Shown here: in pieces, positions 50,588 to 60,318 of the stretch
How positions within the stretch are numbered: position 1 is the stretch's first letter
How the letters are laid out: each line of letters starts with the position of its first letter
NCBI RefSeq assembly: GCF_900637665.1
Contig: NZ_LR134386.1
Coordinates: 3,216,501-3,280,500 of the forward strand
Length of the DNA: 64,000 nt
Direction: 5' to 3'
Origin: Chryseobacterium nakagawai
GTDB taxonomy: Bacteria; Bacteroidota; Bacteroidia; Flavobacteriales; Weeksellaceae
Translations under genes and position numbers: made by a program
The notes under the pieces: generated by a model
Databases searched by the model: none
The model's input: the letters and a program-made list of their open reading frames with translations, nothing else
Told to the model about the DNA's origin: nothing

Positions 50588-51451
50588 TTATGAATTTTTC
50601 AAAGCTTCTGCTCCGGAAACAATTTCCAAAATTTCGTTGGTAATTGCAGCCTGTCTTGCTTTGTTGTAGAAGATCTTCAGATCATTTCTAAGCGCTTCTG
50701 CGTTGTCTGTTGCTTTGTGCATTGCAGTCATTCTCGCTCCGTGCTCAGAGGCTACTGAATCTAAGATCGCTTTAAAAACCTGAGTCTTGATTGATTTTGG
50801 AATCAAATTATCAAGAATCTCTGCTCTATTAGGTTCAAAGATATAATCTGTTTCAACCTGTGGCTCTGTAGTTTCAGGCATTGAGATTGGAAGAAGTTGT
50901 TCTGTAGTTACTTCTTGAGTGGCAGCGTTAACGAATTTGTTATAAATAACGTAAACTTCGTCAAATTTACCTTCTTTGAAGCTTGTCATTACCCCTTCTG
51001 TAATATGAGCAACTGCATCAAAGCTCAAATTATCATAAACAGAACTTCCATTAGTATATACTGAACGATTTCTTCTTACAGCATCATATACTTTTTTACC
51101 TACAGGAAGAACTTCAATCTCGTACTGAGAATTGTTCTGAAACTGAAGATTAAGCTCTTTTACAATTGAAGAGTTAAAAGCCCCCGCAAGACCTCTGTTT
51201 GAAGTAACAGCGATGAAAAGTATTCTTTTAACCTCTCTTTTCTGAGCATATACAGAAATCTGATCAGGATCTGAGCTAGAATTTACATTCTGGATAAGCT
51301 CCTGTAATTTTTCAGAATAAGGTCTTAACATTACGATTGCGTCCTGTGCTTTTTTAAGTTTCGCAGCGGAAACCATTTTCATAGCACGTGTAATCTGCAT
51401 CGTAGATGAAATTGACGTAATTCTGCCTCGTATTTCTTTTAAGTTTGCCAT
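50588..51451 (-). CDS. atpG: ATP synthase F1 subunit gamma
   Basis: 287 residues. MANLKEIRGRITSISSTMQITRAMKMVSAAKL at the N-terminus and the C-terminal MTAMHKATDNAEALRNDLKIFYNKARQAAITNEILEIVSGAEAL form the coiled-coil rotor shaft; ILFIAVTSNRGLAGAFNSS is the Rossmann-like part. It is the last visible gene of the atpBEFHAG unit. atpD and atpC do not follow, which is normal in Bacteroidetes, where they form a separate operon. Confidence 0.97.
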   Translation of the reverse strand: MANLKEIRGRITSISSTMQITRAMKMVSAAKLKKAQDAIVMLRPYSEKLQELIQNVNSSSDPDQISVYAQKREVKRILFIAVTSNRGLAGAFNSSIVKELNLQFQNNSQYEIEVLPVGKKVYDAVRRNRSVYTNGSSVYDNLSFDAVAHITEGVMTSFKEGKFDEVYVIYNKFVNAATQEVTTEQLLPISMPETTEPQVETDYIFEPNRAEILDNLIPKSIKTQVFKAILDSVASEHGARMTAMHKATDNAEALRNDLKIFYNKARQAAITNEILEIVSGAEALKNS

Positions 51452-51529
51452 TAATTTGGGTTCAAAGTTTAAGGTCTAAAGTTTAAGGCTTAAAATGCTA
51501 TGTTTTTAAACCTTAAACATTGAATTTTT

Positions 51530-53107
51530 TTAGTTGTATTTAGAAGCTAAATCATTAGCTGCCTGCTTAAGAACGCTTGTAATATCGTTATCGATTTTCC
51601 CAGCCTTAATTGCAGCCATTGTATCAGGGTGCTTAGATCTTAGGAACTCGATATATTCGTGTTGGAATTCTTTAATCTTGTTCAATGGAACGTTTCTCAT
51701 TAAGTTTTCTGTTCCAGCATATACGATTGCTACCTGACTGTCTACAGGAAGCGGTGCATTTACCGGCTGCTTAAGGATTTCTACGTTTCTTTCTCCTTTA
51801 GAGATTACTGCTAAAGTAGAAGCATCAAGGTCAGAACCAAATTTAGCAAACGCTTCTAGTTCTTTATATTGAGCCTGGTCTAATTTTAGAGTACCAGATA
51901 CTTTTTTCATTGATTTGATCTGAGCGTTACCTCCTACTCTCGATACAGAGATACCTACGTTGATCGCTGGACGAACCCCTGAGTTGAATAGATCAGACTC
52001 CAAGAAGATCTGTCCGTCAGTAATAGAGATTACGTTAGTTGGGATATACGCAGAAACGTCACCTGCCTGAGTTTCAATGATTGGAAGAGCAGTTAATGAA
52101 CCACCTCCTTTCACGATTGGCTTAAGAGACTCTGGTAAGTCATTCATTTGCTTAGCAATGTTATCATCAGCGATTACTTTTGCAGCTCTTTCCAATAGTC
52201 TTGAGTGAAGATAGAAAACGTCTCCAGGGTAAGCTTCACGGCCCGGTGGTCTTCTTAATAGTAGAGAAAGCTCACGGTAAGCAACAGCTTGTTTAGATAA
52301 ATCATCATAAACGATCAATGCTGGTCTACCAGTGTCTCTGAAGAACTCACCGATAGAAGCTCCTGCCATTGCAGAATATACCTGCATTGGAACTGGATCT
52401 GATGCATTAGCTGCAACGATTACAGTATAAGCTAAAGCTCCTTTATCAGAAAGGGTTTTAACGATTTGTGCTACAGTAGAAGCTTTCTGACCGATTGCAA
52501 CATATATACAATATACAGGCTTACCTGCATCAAAGAATTCTTTTTGGTTGATGATCGTATCAATCGCAACAGTAGTTTTACCTGTTTGTCTGTCACCAAT
52601 GATAAGCTCTCTTTGTCCTCTTCCTACAGGAATCATCGCATCAATTGCTACGATACCTGACTGTAAAGGTTCAGTTACCGGCTGTCTGAAGATAACTCCA
52701 GGAGCTTTTCTTTCTAATGGCATTTCGTATAAATCTCCTGTGATAGGACCTTTACCATCGATAGGGTTACCAAGAGTATCTACTACTCTTCCTAACATTC
52801 CTTCTCCTACTTTGATAGAAGAGATTCTGTTTGTTCTTCTTACTGTATCCCCTTCTTTTACTAATTTACTTTCACCCAATAGAGCAACACCTACGTTGTC
52901 TTCTTCAAGGTTAAGTACAATACCTTCTACATCACTAGAAAATTTCACCAACTCTCCGTATTGTACGTTTTCTAACCCGTATACACGAGCAATACCATCA
53001 CCGATGGTTAAAACTGTACCTACTTCCTCAACGTTTGATTGAGTATCGAAGTTGGCCAATTGCTGTTTTAAGATCGCAGATACTTCTGCCGGATTTATTT
53101 CTGCCAT
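51530..53107 (-). CDS. atpA: ATP synthase F1 subunit alpha
   Basis: 525 residues. Walker A GDRQTGKT at 171-178 in [17 protein letters not shown], the [44 protein letters not shown] region with the arginine finger, and the C-terminal helical domain ending in DLASKYN are intact. It is the regulatory, non-catalytic nucleotide-binding subunit of the F1 hexamer. It is downstream of atpH and upstream of atpG; 78 bp separate it from atpG. Confidence 0.98.
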   Translation of the reverse strand: MAEINPAEVSAILKQQLANFDTQSNVEEVGTVLTIGDGIARVYGLENVQYGELVKFSSDVEGIVLNLEEDNVGVALLGESKLVKEGDTVRRTNRISSIKVGEGMLGRVVDTLGNPIDGKGPITGDLYEMPLERKAPGVIFRQPVTEPLQSGIVAIDAMIPVGRGQRELIIGDRQTGKTTVAIDTIINQKEFFDAGKPVYCIYVAIGQKASTVAQIVKTLSDKGALAYTVIVAANASDPVPMQVYSAMAGASIGEFFRDTGRPALIVYDDLSKQAVAYRELSLLLRRPPGREAYPGDVFYLHSRLLERAAKVIADDNIAKQMNDLPESLKPIVKGGGSLTALPIIETQAGDVSAYIPTNVISITDGQIFLESDLFNSGVRPAINVGISVSRVGGNAQIKSMKKVSGTLKLDQAQYKELEAFAKFGSDLDASTLAVISKGERNVEILKQPVNAPLPVDSQVAIVYAGTENLMRNVPLNKIKEFQHEYIEFLRSKHPDTMAAIKAGKIDNDITSVLKQAANDLASKYN

Positions 53108-53123
53108 TGTATGGTTGTTTTTC

Positions 53124-53663
53124 TTAATTTAATTGGAAATCTTTTTTAACTTGGTTCAATTTGGTCTTTACAGACGCGTCTACCTGCTGGTCTCCCACTC
53201 TTAGGATATATCCACCTAAAATATCCTGGTTGATATTTACTTTCAAATCGAAGTTTGAATTGGCATTCACCAAGTTGGTAGATCTTAGGATCTGATCAAT
53301 ATTCTCTTTAGAAAGCTGAGTTGCTGTTGTAAGCGTTACTCTCTGTACTCCGTTGATATCTTCAACTTTGTTGATGAATTCCTGAGCGATATTTTTCAAT
53401 TGGTTCTCACGTCCATGTTTAATAACCAATCTGATCAAATTCTGGGAAGATGCTGATAAACCTTTGAAAATTTCGTTTGCTACCTCTATTTTCTTTTTTG
53501 CATCAATGTAAGGTGTAAGGAAGAACTTGTTTAAATCTTTAGATTCAATCATAATCTTCACTACATCTTTCATTTCAGAAAACACGGCAGCTGTCTGACC
53601 TGATTCATTCGTGAAATCAAGTAAACCCTGTGCGTATCTTTTCGCTACTTTAGATGTAAGCAT
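53124..53663 (-). CDS. atpH: ATP synthase F1 subunit delta
   Basis: 179 residues. The N-terminal helical bundle ([20 protein letters not shown]) and the C-terminal strands ([50 protein letters not shown]) are typical of the stalk subunit that links F1 to the b subunit. It is 2 bp downstream of atpF and 16 bp upstream of atpA. Confidence 0.95.
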   Translation of the reverse strand: MLTSKVAKRYAQGLLDFTNESGQTAAVFSEMKDVVKIMIESKDLNKFFLTPYIDAKKKIEVANEIFKGLSASSQNLIRLVIKHGRENQLKNIAQEFINKVEDINGVQRVTLTTATQLSKENIDQILRSTNLVNANSNFDLKVNINQDILGGYILRVGDQQVDASVKTKLNQVKKDFQLN

Positions 53664-53665
53664 TC

Positions 53666-54160
53666 TTAGTTAAGGTTAGATTTGTTGATATAATTTTGAA
53701 CTAATTCGTTTTGAGCTTCTGTATTATCTAACTTTTGTTTTAAGATAGACTCTGCAATGTTTACAGATAAAGCACCGATCTGAGTTTTGATGTCTGCCAT
53801 TGCAGCATTTTTCTCAGCGTTGATTGTTTGCTTAGCAGCTTCGATAAGTTTGTCTCCTTCAGCTTTAGCAACATCTTTAGCTTCACCTACGATTCTGTCT
53901 TTAATTTCTCTGGCTTCTTTAAGGATAGCATCTCTTTCGATTTTAGCTTCACGAATGATTCTTTCGTTGTCAGCTTTAAGATCTTCCATCTCTTTTTTAG
54001 CCAATTTAGCTTGGTTTAATGCATCAATGATAGAAGTTTCTCTTTCATTAACAGCATTTACAATTGGTTTCCAAGCGAATTTAGCTAGAAGAAATAATAG
54101 GATAACAAAAGTAAGGGTCATCCAAAACAAAAGTCCAATTCCAGGTTCAATAATTCCCAT
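53666..54160 (-). CDS. atpF: ATP synthase F0 subunit b
   Basis: 164 residues. One N-terminal membrane helix (IGLLFWMTLTFVILLFLLAKFAW) and then a continuous charged alpha-helix (LAKKEMEDLKADNERIIREAKIERDAILKEAREIKDRIVGEAK) that forms the peripheral stalk; two copies would dimerise. Typical length. It lies between atpE and atpH. Confidence 0.95.
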   Translation of the reverse strand: MGIIEPGIGLLFWMTLTFVILLFLLAKFAWKPIVNAVNERETSIIDALNQAKLAKKEMEDLKADNERIIREAKIERDAILKEAREIKDRIVGEAKDVAKAEGDKLIEAAKQTINAEKNAAMADIKTQIGALSVNIAESILKQKLDNTEAQNELVQNYINKSNLN

Positions 54161-54264
54161 ATCTGTAAATTCTTTTTTTAAATGTTATTTTATGGATCGT
54201 TTTTTTAAAAGATTCTTAGCAGCAGCCAACCGCTTTACTGCTAAGAATGTTTTTTGAGGATAGA

Positions 54265-54483
54265 TTACTTGATGAAAGCACCAAAGATGATCGCGATAAG
54301 ACCAGCTCCTTCAATAAGACCAGCAGCGATAAGCATTGCTCCTTGAATCTTACCAGCTTGTTCTGGTTGTCTAGCGATAGCGTCCATTGCGTGACCACCG
54401 ATTTTACCGATACCTAGACCTACACCTAGTACTGCTAAACCGATACCTACGTAAATTAATCCTGCTCCTGTTGATAAATCCAT
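54265..54483 (-). CDS. atpE: ATP synthase F0 subunit c
   Basis: 72 residues, two membrane helices. The ion-carrying carboxylate is Glu58 in LIAAGLIEGAGLIAI; the loop ARQPEQAGKI is conserved. It lacks the extra polar residues that accompany Na+ coordination, so it is probably proton-coupled. It follows atpB by 50 bp and precedes atpF by 104 bp. The c-ring size cannot be read from the sequence. Confidence 0.97.
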   Translation of the reverse strand: MDLSTGAGLIYVGIGLAVLGVGLGIGKIGGHAMDAIARQPEQAGKIQGAMLIAAGLIEGAGLIAIIFGAFIK

Positions 54484-54533
54484 AATAAATAAATTATATT
54501 AGTTAAAAAATTATTTTAAATTCTTTCTTTTAA

Positions 54534-55661
54534 TTAGTGAGCGTGCTCTTCGTGACCGTGCTCATGTTCATGCTCTGCAACTGCGATTCCGATAAATAAT
54601 GCGGATAATACAGTGAAGATGTATGCTTGCAATGCTGCTACCAATAATTCCAATACTGAAACAAATAATGCTAATGGTACAGATGCAAATCCTAATAATG
54701 GAGTTTTGAAAATGAAGATCAATGAAACGATCGCCAAGATCATAATGTGTCCCGCCGTAACGTTAGCGAAAAGTCGCATCATTAAAGCGAAAGGCTTTGT
54801 GAAGATTCCGATAATCTCGATTGGAACCATAATTGGATACAATAAGATTGGAACTGGTGGCATAAAGATGTGTTTCCAGTAATCTTTATTCGCACTGAAT
54901 AATGTAATTAACAATGTAATAATAGCTAATACCGCTGTGATTGCAATGTTACCTGTAAGGTTTGCCCCGAAAGGAAAGAAAGGTATCAATCCAAATAGGT
55001 TGTTAATCCAGATAAAGAAAAATGCAGTTAATAAATAAGGCATGTATCTTTTATATTTAACAGACCCGATATTTGGAATAGCCACCTCGTCTCTGATAAA
55101 TACAATCACCGGCTCCATTAATTTTCCAATACCTTTTGGAAGTTGTGATTTTTTATAGTTTCTTGCCATTCCTATGAACACTACTGCCATAAAAATTACT
55201 GACAAGAACATTGAAGCTGCGTTTTTTGTTACTGAAAGATCAAAAAACACTTCGTTTGATTTTTGCTTTCCACTGATAATTGAAAATAATGTAGCTTTTT
55301 CAACTCCTTTAGTAGAAACTACCTGTCCGTGCTCTAAAGTATACCCATCATGTTCGTGTCCGTGAGCAATACTGCTAGAAAGAAAAGTATGCCATCCTTC
55401 ATTATCTTTAATAATAACAGGCAAAGGGATAGAAACGTGATGTTCTTCACCACTTTCATCTTTTGTAGTCCATAAATGCCATTCATTAGAATCACCAATG
55501 TGCTCCATGATCATAGTGGTCGCATTGAAGCCGTCTTTCACTTCTTTGTTCTCTACTTTTTCCGCTGATACTTCTCCTTCTGATTCGTGTTGAGCTGCAG
55601 CTAAACTGCTTATAAACACAAATAAAAATGCGAAAAATAATGAAGAAATTTTTCTGTTCAT
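54534..55661 (-). CDS. atpB: ATP synthase F0 subunit a
   Basis: 375 residues, longer than enterobacterial AtpB because of a cleavable signal peptide (MNRKISSLFFAFLFVFISSLAAAQ) and about 130 residues before the first conserved membrane helix. The essential Arg296 is in ALMMRLFANVTAGHIM. The C-terminus ends in a His/Glu-rich tail (EHEHEHGHEEHAH). The N-terminal extension with its own signal is seen in other Bacteroidetes. A strong promoter lies at 55682-55712. Confidence 0.97.
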   Translation of the reverse strand: MNRKISSLFFAFLFVFISSLAAAQHESEGEVSAEKVENKEVKDGFNATTMIMEHIGDSNEWHLWTTKDESGEEHHVSIPLPVIIKDNEGWHTFLSSSIAHGHEHDGYTLEHGQVVSTKGVEKATLFSIISGKQKSNEVFFDLSVTKNAASMFLSVIFMAVVFIGMARNYKKSQLPKGIGKLMEPVIVFIRDEVAIPNIGSVKYKRYMPYLLTAFFFIWINNLFGLIPFFPFGANLTGNIAITAVLAIITLLITLFSANKDYWKHIFMPPVPILLYPIMVPIEIIGIFTKPFALMMRLFANVTAGHIMILAIVSLIFIFKTPLLGFASVPLALFVSVLELLVAALQAYIFTVLSALFIGIAVAEHEHEHGHEEHAH

Positions 55662-55681
55662 ATCTCTTTTTTAATCGTGTG

Positions 55682-55712
55682 CAAATATATCGATTTTATT
55701 AAACTTTACCAA
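55682..55712 (-). promoter_or_regulatory. Promoter of the atp operon
   Basis: TTG at 55710-55712, a 20-nt spacer and -7 box TATATTTG (55682-55689), 20 bp upstream of the atpB ATG. Confidence 0.75.
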
Positions 55713-55743
55713 TACTAAAAATTGATTTTTATCATCAAAAAAA

Positions 55744-56013
55744 TCAAGACTTATTAATGAGTTTTATTATAGGTAAATAAATAAGGAATGATGCGATGAG
55801 AAAACAGATCACTATAAAGAGAAAATTAGCTTTAGTCTTGTCTATAATTATTAAAGACACAATAAGCCAGATCAGATCCTTAGACAGGTTAATGACAAGA
55901 AATTTCATTCCTGCATCCTGTTTACCGTACAAATACTTTTTAAATATTATATATACTATTATATTAAGTAATGATATTAATAATACAATAATGAAACTAT
56001 CAAGAAAATTCAT
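55744..56013 (-). CDS. Small three-helix membrane protein upstream of atpB
   Basis: 89 residues with three hydrophobic segments (SFIIVLLISLLNIIVYIIF, LSKDLIWLIVSLIII, LFIVICFLIASFLIYLPII). Position directly before atpB is where AtpI/AtpZ-like assembly or ion-transport helpers are found, but no AtpI/AtpZ motif was recognised, so this is inference by context only. The -7 box TATTTTTG at 56018-56025 is 4 bp from the ATG, so the mRNA may be leaderless. It lies 82 bp upstream of atpB, across that gene's own promoter. Confidence 0.65.
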   Translation of the reverse strand: MNFLDSFIIVLLISLLNIIVYIIFKKYLYGKQDAGMKFLVINLSKDLIWLIVSLIIIDKTKANFLFIVICFLIASFLIYLPIIKLINKS

Positions 56014-56356
56014 GCTGCAAAAATAGGATTATAATTTTTGAAACAAAACTATTCTGAGTTCTTCTATGCATTAGAGGCCGGAAGCAGAAAAAAAGGATGA
56101 AGGTTATATTGTATTTTAATATCTAAGGAAAACTTTCTTCTCTTACTTCCCCACCTTCGTTGGATCTTTTTATAAAACATCTAAGATGATCTAAATAGCC
56201 CATAAAACAGCCTTCTTTTATATTATCGGCCTCAAAAACGTCCCTTCTACCCGCCTCCAGCTTCCAACTTTAATCAAATCCTTATAATATTAAGTCTATC
56301 ATACTCAGGTTTCTTAAAAATTCCTTATTTTTGCAAACCTATAATTTACAATAAAT
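56014..56356. other. Divergent intergenic region between the small membrane gene and ffh
   Basis: About 340 bp. Both ends carry promoter boxes (minus 56018-56025; plus 56326-56333). The middle (56050-56320) is AT-rich with short pyrimidine-rich tracts; no gene or RNA family was recognised, and the 4.5S RNA expected to partner Ffh was not seen here. Confidence 0.5.
56326..56333 (+). promoter_or_regulatory. -7 promoter box of ffh
   Basis: TATTTTTG, 24 bp upstream of the ffh ATG at 56357. The expected upstream TTG is not clear. Confidence 0.55.
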
Positions 56357-57718
56357 ATGTTTAATAGTTTACAGGATAAATTAGACAAGGCATTACATAA
56401 TATTTCCGGACGTGGAAAAATTACCGAAATCAATGTAGCGGAAACCGTAAAGGAAATCCGTAGAGCATTGGTGGATGCCGACGTTAACTATAAAGTTGCA
56501 AAGGATCTTACTAAAAGAGTTCAGGATAAAGCTTTAGGCGAAAATGTTCTTACTTCCCTTACTCCGGGACAGTTGATGACGAAAATCGTTCATGATGAGC
56601 TTGTGGATTTGATGGGAGGTTCTCAGGAAGGAATTAATCTTTCAGGAAAACCATCTGTTATCCTTATTGCAGGTCTCCAGGGTTCTGGTAAGACTACTTT
56701 CTCCGGAAAACTTGCTAATTATTTACAAACAAAAAGAAATAAAAAGCCTCTTTTGGTAGCATGTGATGTTTACCGTCCTGCCGCGATTGACCAGCTAAAA
56801 GTATTAGGAGGACAGATCAATGTTCCTGTTTATACTGAAGAAGGAGCTACCAACCCTTCTACTATTGCTGAAAATGCAATCAACTTTGCAAAGGCTAACA
56901 ATCACGATGTAGTGATCGTAGATACCGCAGGTCGTTTAGCAATTGATGAGCAGATGATGAACGAGATCAAGTCTGTACATTACTTCATCAAGCCACAGGA
57001 AACCCTTTTCGTAGTGGATTCCATGACAGGTCAGGATGCCGTAAATACTGCAAAAGCATTTAACGATGCATTGAACTTTGACGGAGTTGTTCTAACCAAA
57101 TTAGATGGTGATACAAGAGGGGGTGCTGCATTAACGATCCGTTCTGTGGTTGAAAAACCTATCAAGTTCATTTCTACAGGAGAGAAAATGGAAGCCCTTG
57201 ATCTTTTCTACCCGGAAAGGATGGCCGACAGAATCCTAGGAATGGGAGACGTTGTTTCCTTAGTAGAAAGAGCGCAGGAGCAGTTTGATGAAGAAGAAGC
57301 TAAAAAACTTCACAAGAAAATCGCTAAAAATGAGTTTGGTTTTGATGATTTCTTAAAGCAGATCAACCAGATCAAGAAGATGGGTAATATGAAAGACCTT
57401 ATGGGAATGATTCCTGGGGTTGGAAAGGCTATCAAGGATGTAGAGATCAGTGATGATGCATTTAAGCACATTGAAGCGATCATCTACTCTATGACCCCGG
57501 AAGAAAGAAGAAAACCGTCTATCATCAATACTCAGAGAAAAAATAGAATTGCAAGAGGTGCAGGAAGAAAAATTGAGGACGTCAACCAATTGATGAAGCA
57601 ATTTGATCAGATGGGCAAAATGATGAAGATGATGCAGGGACCTCAAGGAAAGCAAATGATGCAGATGATGAGCAAAATGCCGAATATGCCTGGAATGGGT
57701 GGAATGTTTGGGAAATAA
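56357..57718 (+). CDS. ffh: Signal recognition particle protein Ffh
   Basis: 453 residues. N domain, then GTPase G1 GLQGSGKTT, the conserved LVACDVYRPAAIDQL and VDTAGRLAIDEQMMNE segments, TKLDGDTRGGAAL, and a Met-rich M domain ending in MMKMMQGPQGKQMMQMMSKM that binds signal peptides and 4.5S RNA. It targets membrane proteins to the translocon with FtsY. It is one of few plus-strand genes and is followed by a terminator. Confidence 0.97.
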   Translation: MFNSLQDKLDKALHNISGRGKITEINVAETVKEIRRALVDADVNYKVAKDLTKRVQDKALGENVLTSLTPGQLMTKIVHDELVDLMGGSQEGINLSGKPSVILIAGLQGSGKTTFSGKLANYLQTKRNKKPLLVACDVYRPAAIDQLKVLGGQINVPVYTEEGATNPSTIAENAINFAKANNHDVVIVDTAGRLAIDEQMMNEIKSVHYFIKPQETLFVVDSMTGQDAVNTAKAFNDALNFDGVVLTKLDGDTRGGAALTIRSVVEKPIKFISTGEKMEALDLFYPERMADRILGMGDVVSLVERAQEQFDEEEAKKLHKKIAKNEFGFDDFLKQINQIKKMGNMKDLMGMIPGVGKAIKDVEISDDAFKHIEAIIYSMTPEERRKPSIINTQRKNRIARGAGRKIEDVNQLMKQFDQMGKMMKMMQGPQGKQMMQMMSKMPNMPGMGGMFGK

Positions 57719-57741
57719 TTCAAGAACAATCTTATCAAAAT

Positions 57742-57774
57742 AAAATCCGACTCAAAATTGAGTCGGATTTTTTG
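57742..57774 (+). terminator. ffh terminator
   Basis: A 14-bp near-perfect stem (AAAATCCGACTCAA with TTGAGTCGGATTTT) followed by seven T. The reverse orientation is also T-rich, so it may stop the OMP gene on the other strand. Confidence 0.88.
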
Positions 57775-57798
57775 TTCTTTTATCTTTAAACAAATTGA

Positions 57799-58458
57799 TT
57801 ATTTATCAGATTTCTGAGCTTTCCCTTTGATAAAATAAGAGAAACCAACGTTAACCCCGAAAGTTTTAATATTCGTTTTAACATCGGTATTCATAATAGT
57901 TTCCTTATTAGAAAACTGGTCATAAGAAATACCTAAATTGACTCCTAAAGACGAAGTAGCCATATAAGTTACCCCTCCTTTTACTTTCCATGCCAAACCA
58001 TCTGTAGTAACCTCTGTATCTCGCATTAATAAAGGATCAAGCCCTTCATTATTGATGTCTTTATAAAAAGAGTACTTTGTTTTATTGGATGCATATCCAA
58101 TCCCTGCTCCTAAGAATGGTACAAACTTAGTAGAATTAGTAAAATAATAAGTAGCTGTAGGCATTACAGAAAACGTAGAATTTACAGATTTAAGGCCTTG
58201 ATATTTAGTTGTAGTATTTACATATCCTAAGTCAATACCAACCGCTAATTTATCAATAACGAAATATCCTACAGAAGGAGTAATTGAGAATGTATTTACT
58301 TTTGGACCGTCAGTAGACTTCCCTCCTACTTTTACAGTAGTTGTATTGTTATTAAAACCCATTCCTGTGTTTCCACTGATTACCCAATCCCCTTTAGTCA
58401 TTTGAGCATTAGAAAGTCCAAAAAGTGCTACAGCACCTGCTAATAATAGCTTTTTCAT
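57799..58458 (-). CDS. Small outer-membrane beta-barrel protein 1
   Basis: 219 residues. Signal peptide MKKLLLAGAVALFGLSNA. The remainder has alternating hydrophobic strands with short polar turns (WVISGNTGMGFNNNTT, VNTFSITPSVGYFVIDKLAVGIDLGYV, ATYYFTNSTKFVPFLGAGIGYASNK, WKVKGGVTYMATSSLGVNLGISY) and a final strand TFGVNVGFSYFIKG, the pattern of OmpW/OmpX-like barrels of about eight strands. The signal peptide is nearly identical to that of the 59209 protein, so these two are paralogues. It is 17 bp from its upstream neighbour. No ligand is suggested. Confidence 0.82.
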   Translation of the reverse strand: MKKLLLAGAVALFGLSNAQMTKGDWVISGNTGMGFNNNTTTVKVGGKSTDGPKVNTFSITPSVGYFVIDKLAVGIDLGYVNTTTKYQGLKSVNSTFSVMPTATYYFTNSTKFVPFLGAGIGYASNKTKYSFYKDINNEGLDPLLMRDTEVTTDGLAWKVKGGVTYMATSSLGVNLGISYDQFSNKETIMNTDVKTNIKTFGVNVGFSYFIKGKAQKSDK

Positions 58459-58475
58459 GATTATTAATTGAATTA

Positions 58476-59126
58476 TTAAAATTTATATCCTACCCCTAAT
58501 TGCAAGAAGTTCATTTTTAGTTTTTCACCATCCATAGGGTTTTTGATCATATTAGTAAGACCAAAACTATAACGAGCATCTACAAACAATCCTTTATAAA
58601 CGGTATAATCTGCTCCTAAGAATAAACCAAATTCAGTAGATTTAAGACCATCATCAAAGGTTTTTTCAAGATATTTCTCTCCTTCATTTAAAGCAGCCTG
58701 ATTAGAAGGTGCTCCACTAACTTCCATTTTAACTTTTGTATTGGTTCTGAAGCTCACATATGGACCCGCATAAAGCCCTAGTTCCGGTGTAGCATAATAT
58801 CTTGCAGACACAGGAATTACAATTCTGTTAAAGTTAAGCTTTTCTGTTACCGTAACACCATACGCTTTAACCACTGCTTTACCTCCCAAATTTGCATATT
58901 CAACTTCTCCCTGTATTGCAAACTTATTATTGAATTTATGTTCTACCAATCCTCCCACATAGAAGCCGGATTTTGACTCCATACTCGCTTTGATTCCTTC
59001 AATTTCAAAATTATCATCATTGGAATTCAAAGTTGATAAAGCATAACCTGCCTTTACTCCAAATTTTGTTTGTGCATGAAGCCCTGCAAATAAAGCAATT
59101 GCAGATGCTAATAAGATTTTTTTCAT
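58476..59126 (-). CDS. Small outer-membrane beta-barrel protein 2
   Basis: 216 residues with signal peptide MKKILLASAIALFAGLHA. Strand-rich, with KFGVKAGYALSTLN, SGFYVGGLVEHKFNNKFAIQGEVEYA, GLYAGPYVSFRTNTK and the C-terminal FLQLGVGYKF, whose final Phe matches the barrel-assembly signal. It is of the PorT/outer-membrane-beta-barrel-domain type and is related to the 60965 protein (shared VGGLVE/EYKFN strand pattern). No -7 box was found directly upstream, so it may be read from the 59209 gene through its terminator. Confidence 0.82.
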   Translation of the reverse strand: MKKILLASAIALFAGLHAQTKFGVKAGYALSTLNSNDDNFEIEGIKASMESKSGFYVGGLVEHKFNNKFAIQGEVEYANLGGKAVVKAYGVTVTEKLNFNRIVIPVSARYYATPELGLYAGPYVSFRTNTKVKMEVSGAPSNQAALNEGEKYLEKTFDDGLKSTEFGLFLGADYTVYKGLFVDARYSFGLTNMIKNPMDGEKLKMNFLQLGVGYKF

Positions 59127-59160
59127 GATTATTATATATTTTAATAGTATAAGGTAAAAA

Positions 59161-59186
59161 AGCCCTAAGATAATAATCCTAGGGCT
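59161..59186 (-). terminator. Terminator between OMP genes 2 and 3
   Basis: 11-bp stem with one G-U pair (59161-59171 with 59176-59186), 4-nt loop and a T-run on the minus strand, 25 bp past the 59209 gene stop. Confidence 0.8.
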
Positions 59187-59208
59187 CTATAGCTATATGC
59201 TTTGTTTA

Positions 59209-59865
59209 TTATTTTGCAAATACATATTTAACTCCGAAAGTTACAGCCTTCAAGTTTAAACCGAAGTCATAATTGTTAACTCTCTTAGCTCCGTCAACAT
59301 CTACTTTAGAAGTATTGTATCCGAATTCACCGATAGTAGCTTCGATAGTCCAGTTTTTGTTTAAGAAATAATCTAAACCTGGCTTAACGTTAACACCAAT
59401 TGAAGTGTAGTTATTTTTAGTAGAAACAGAAGTAACAGTTGTGCTTCCCGCGTTTGTTGTTGTAGAAGTACCTTCTACTTTATTTTGACCAAACTCCATA
59501 GGAACTTCTAATTGACCGAAGATATATAATTTGTCAGCTAAAGTCCAGTACTTTCTTACGAAAGGAGCTACAACAAATGCTGGCTTAGATGTTTCAATTT
59601 CAGTTACAGTTGCTCCACTTGGGCTTGTAGTTGTGTCAGTATTTTTACCGTTTTTATAACCTAAACCTAAACCTACTGCCAAGTTCGTGTTTACGAAATA
59701 ACCTACAGTTGGAAGAACCTTAATACTTTCTACTTTACTGTTATCGTTATTATCTTCTGTTTGAGAATAACTAACTTGTCCTGATAAATATGTAGTTCCT
59801 TTAGCAATCTGAGCGTTTGATAAACCAAAAAGTGCAACAGCACCCGCTAATAATACTTTTTTCAT
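59209..59865 (-). CDS. Small outer-membrane beta-barrel protein 3
   Basis: 218 residues; signal peptide MKKVLLAGAVALFGLSNA. Barrel pattern TYLSGQVSYSQTED, IKVLPTVGYFVNTNLAVGLGLGY, FVVAPFVRKYWTLADKLYIFGQLE, IGVNVKPGLDYFLNKNWTIEATIG and final VTFGVKYVFAK. Paralogue of the 57799 protein. The insertion TTTNAGSTTVTS is Ser/Thr-rich and probably a surface loop. A -7 box TAAATTTG is at 59894-59901, 29 bp upstream of the ATG. Confidence 0.82.
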   Translation of the reverse strand: MKKVLLAGAVALFGLSNAQIAKGTTYLSGQVSYSQTEDNNDNSKVESIKVLPTVGYFVNTNLAVGLGLGYKNGKNTDTTTSPSGATVTEIETSKPAFVVAPFVRKYWTLADKLYIFGQLEVPMEFGQNKVEGTSTTTNAGSTTVTSVSTKNNYTSIGVNVKPGLDYFLNKNWTIEATIGEFGYNTSKVDVDGAKRVNNYDFGLNLKAVTFGVKYVFAK

Positions 59866-60318
59866 TTTAAAAATTTTTAATACTTTCTGAGGACAAATTT
59901 ACAGTCGTATCCACTAATATTAAAATTTGTTAATGTGATTAATATCATTGTTAAAATTTAAGGTATTATAAAAATAAATCATATCCAAGAGAGTCTTTTG
60001 GGTTTTTCACAATATTATGAATAAAAAATTCACAATTCCTTAACCAGAGCTTAATATGTTTAGGTTTTGAAATTTATATATTTTCTTAAAATCATCATAA
60101 TTTGGGAAAACACAGCTAAAACACTCTTGTTAAAATGTTAATTTTTAAGGAATTAACTCTTAAAACTCAAACAAATGTTTATAATTTAAAACCAATTTCG
60201 GCCTTTCAAAGTGATATAATAGAGATGCATATAGTCAGGATTCTGTGATCTTTAAATGACGGCCAATAAAAAACTCTGGCCTTTGACCAGAGTTTCTTAT
60301 GTTTATTTCAGTACGTTC
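59866..60318. other. AT-rich intergenic region between OMP genes 3 and 4
   Basis: About 450 bp. Contains the -7 box of OMP 3 (59894-59901) and the terminator of OMP 4 (60271-60295). The central 350 bp are AT-rich with no recognised gene, RNA or repeat. Confidence 0.5.
60271..60295 (-). terminator. Terminator of OMP gene 4
   Basis: Perfect 9-bp stem AAACTCTGG/CCAGAGTTT with a 7-nt loop, 24 bp past the OMP 4 stop, A-run on the plus side. Confidence 0.85.

Noticed and set aside
52548..53042. Plus-strand 164-codon frame opposite atpA
   Set aside because: Shadow of a highly conserved gene, composition dominated by Ser/Pro/Thr/Leu; no recognised domain.
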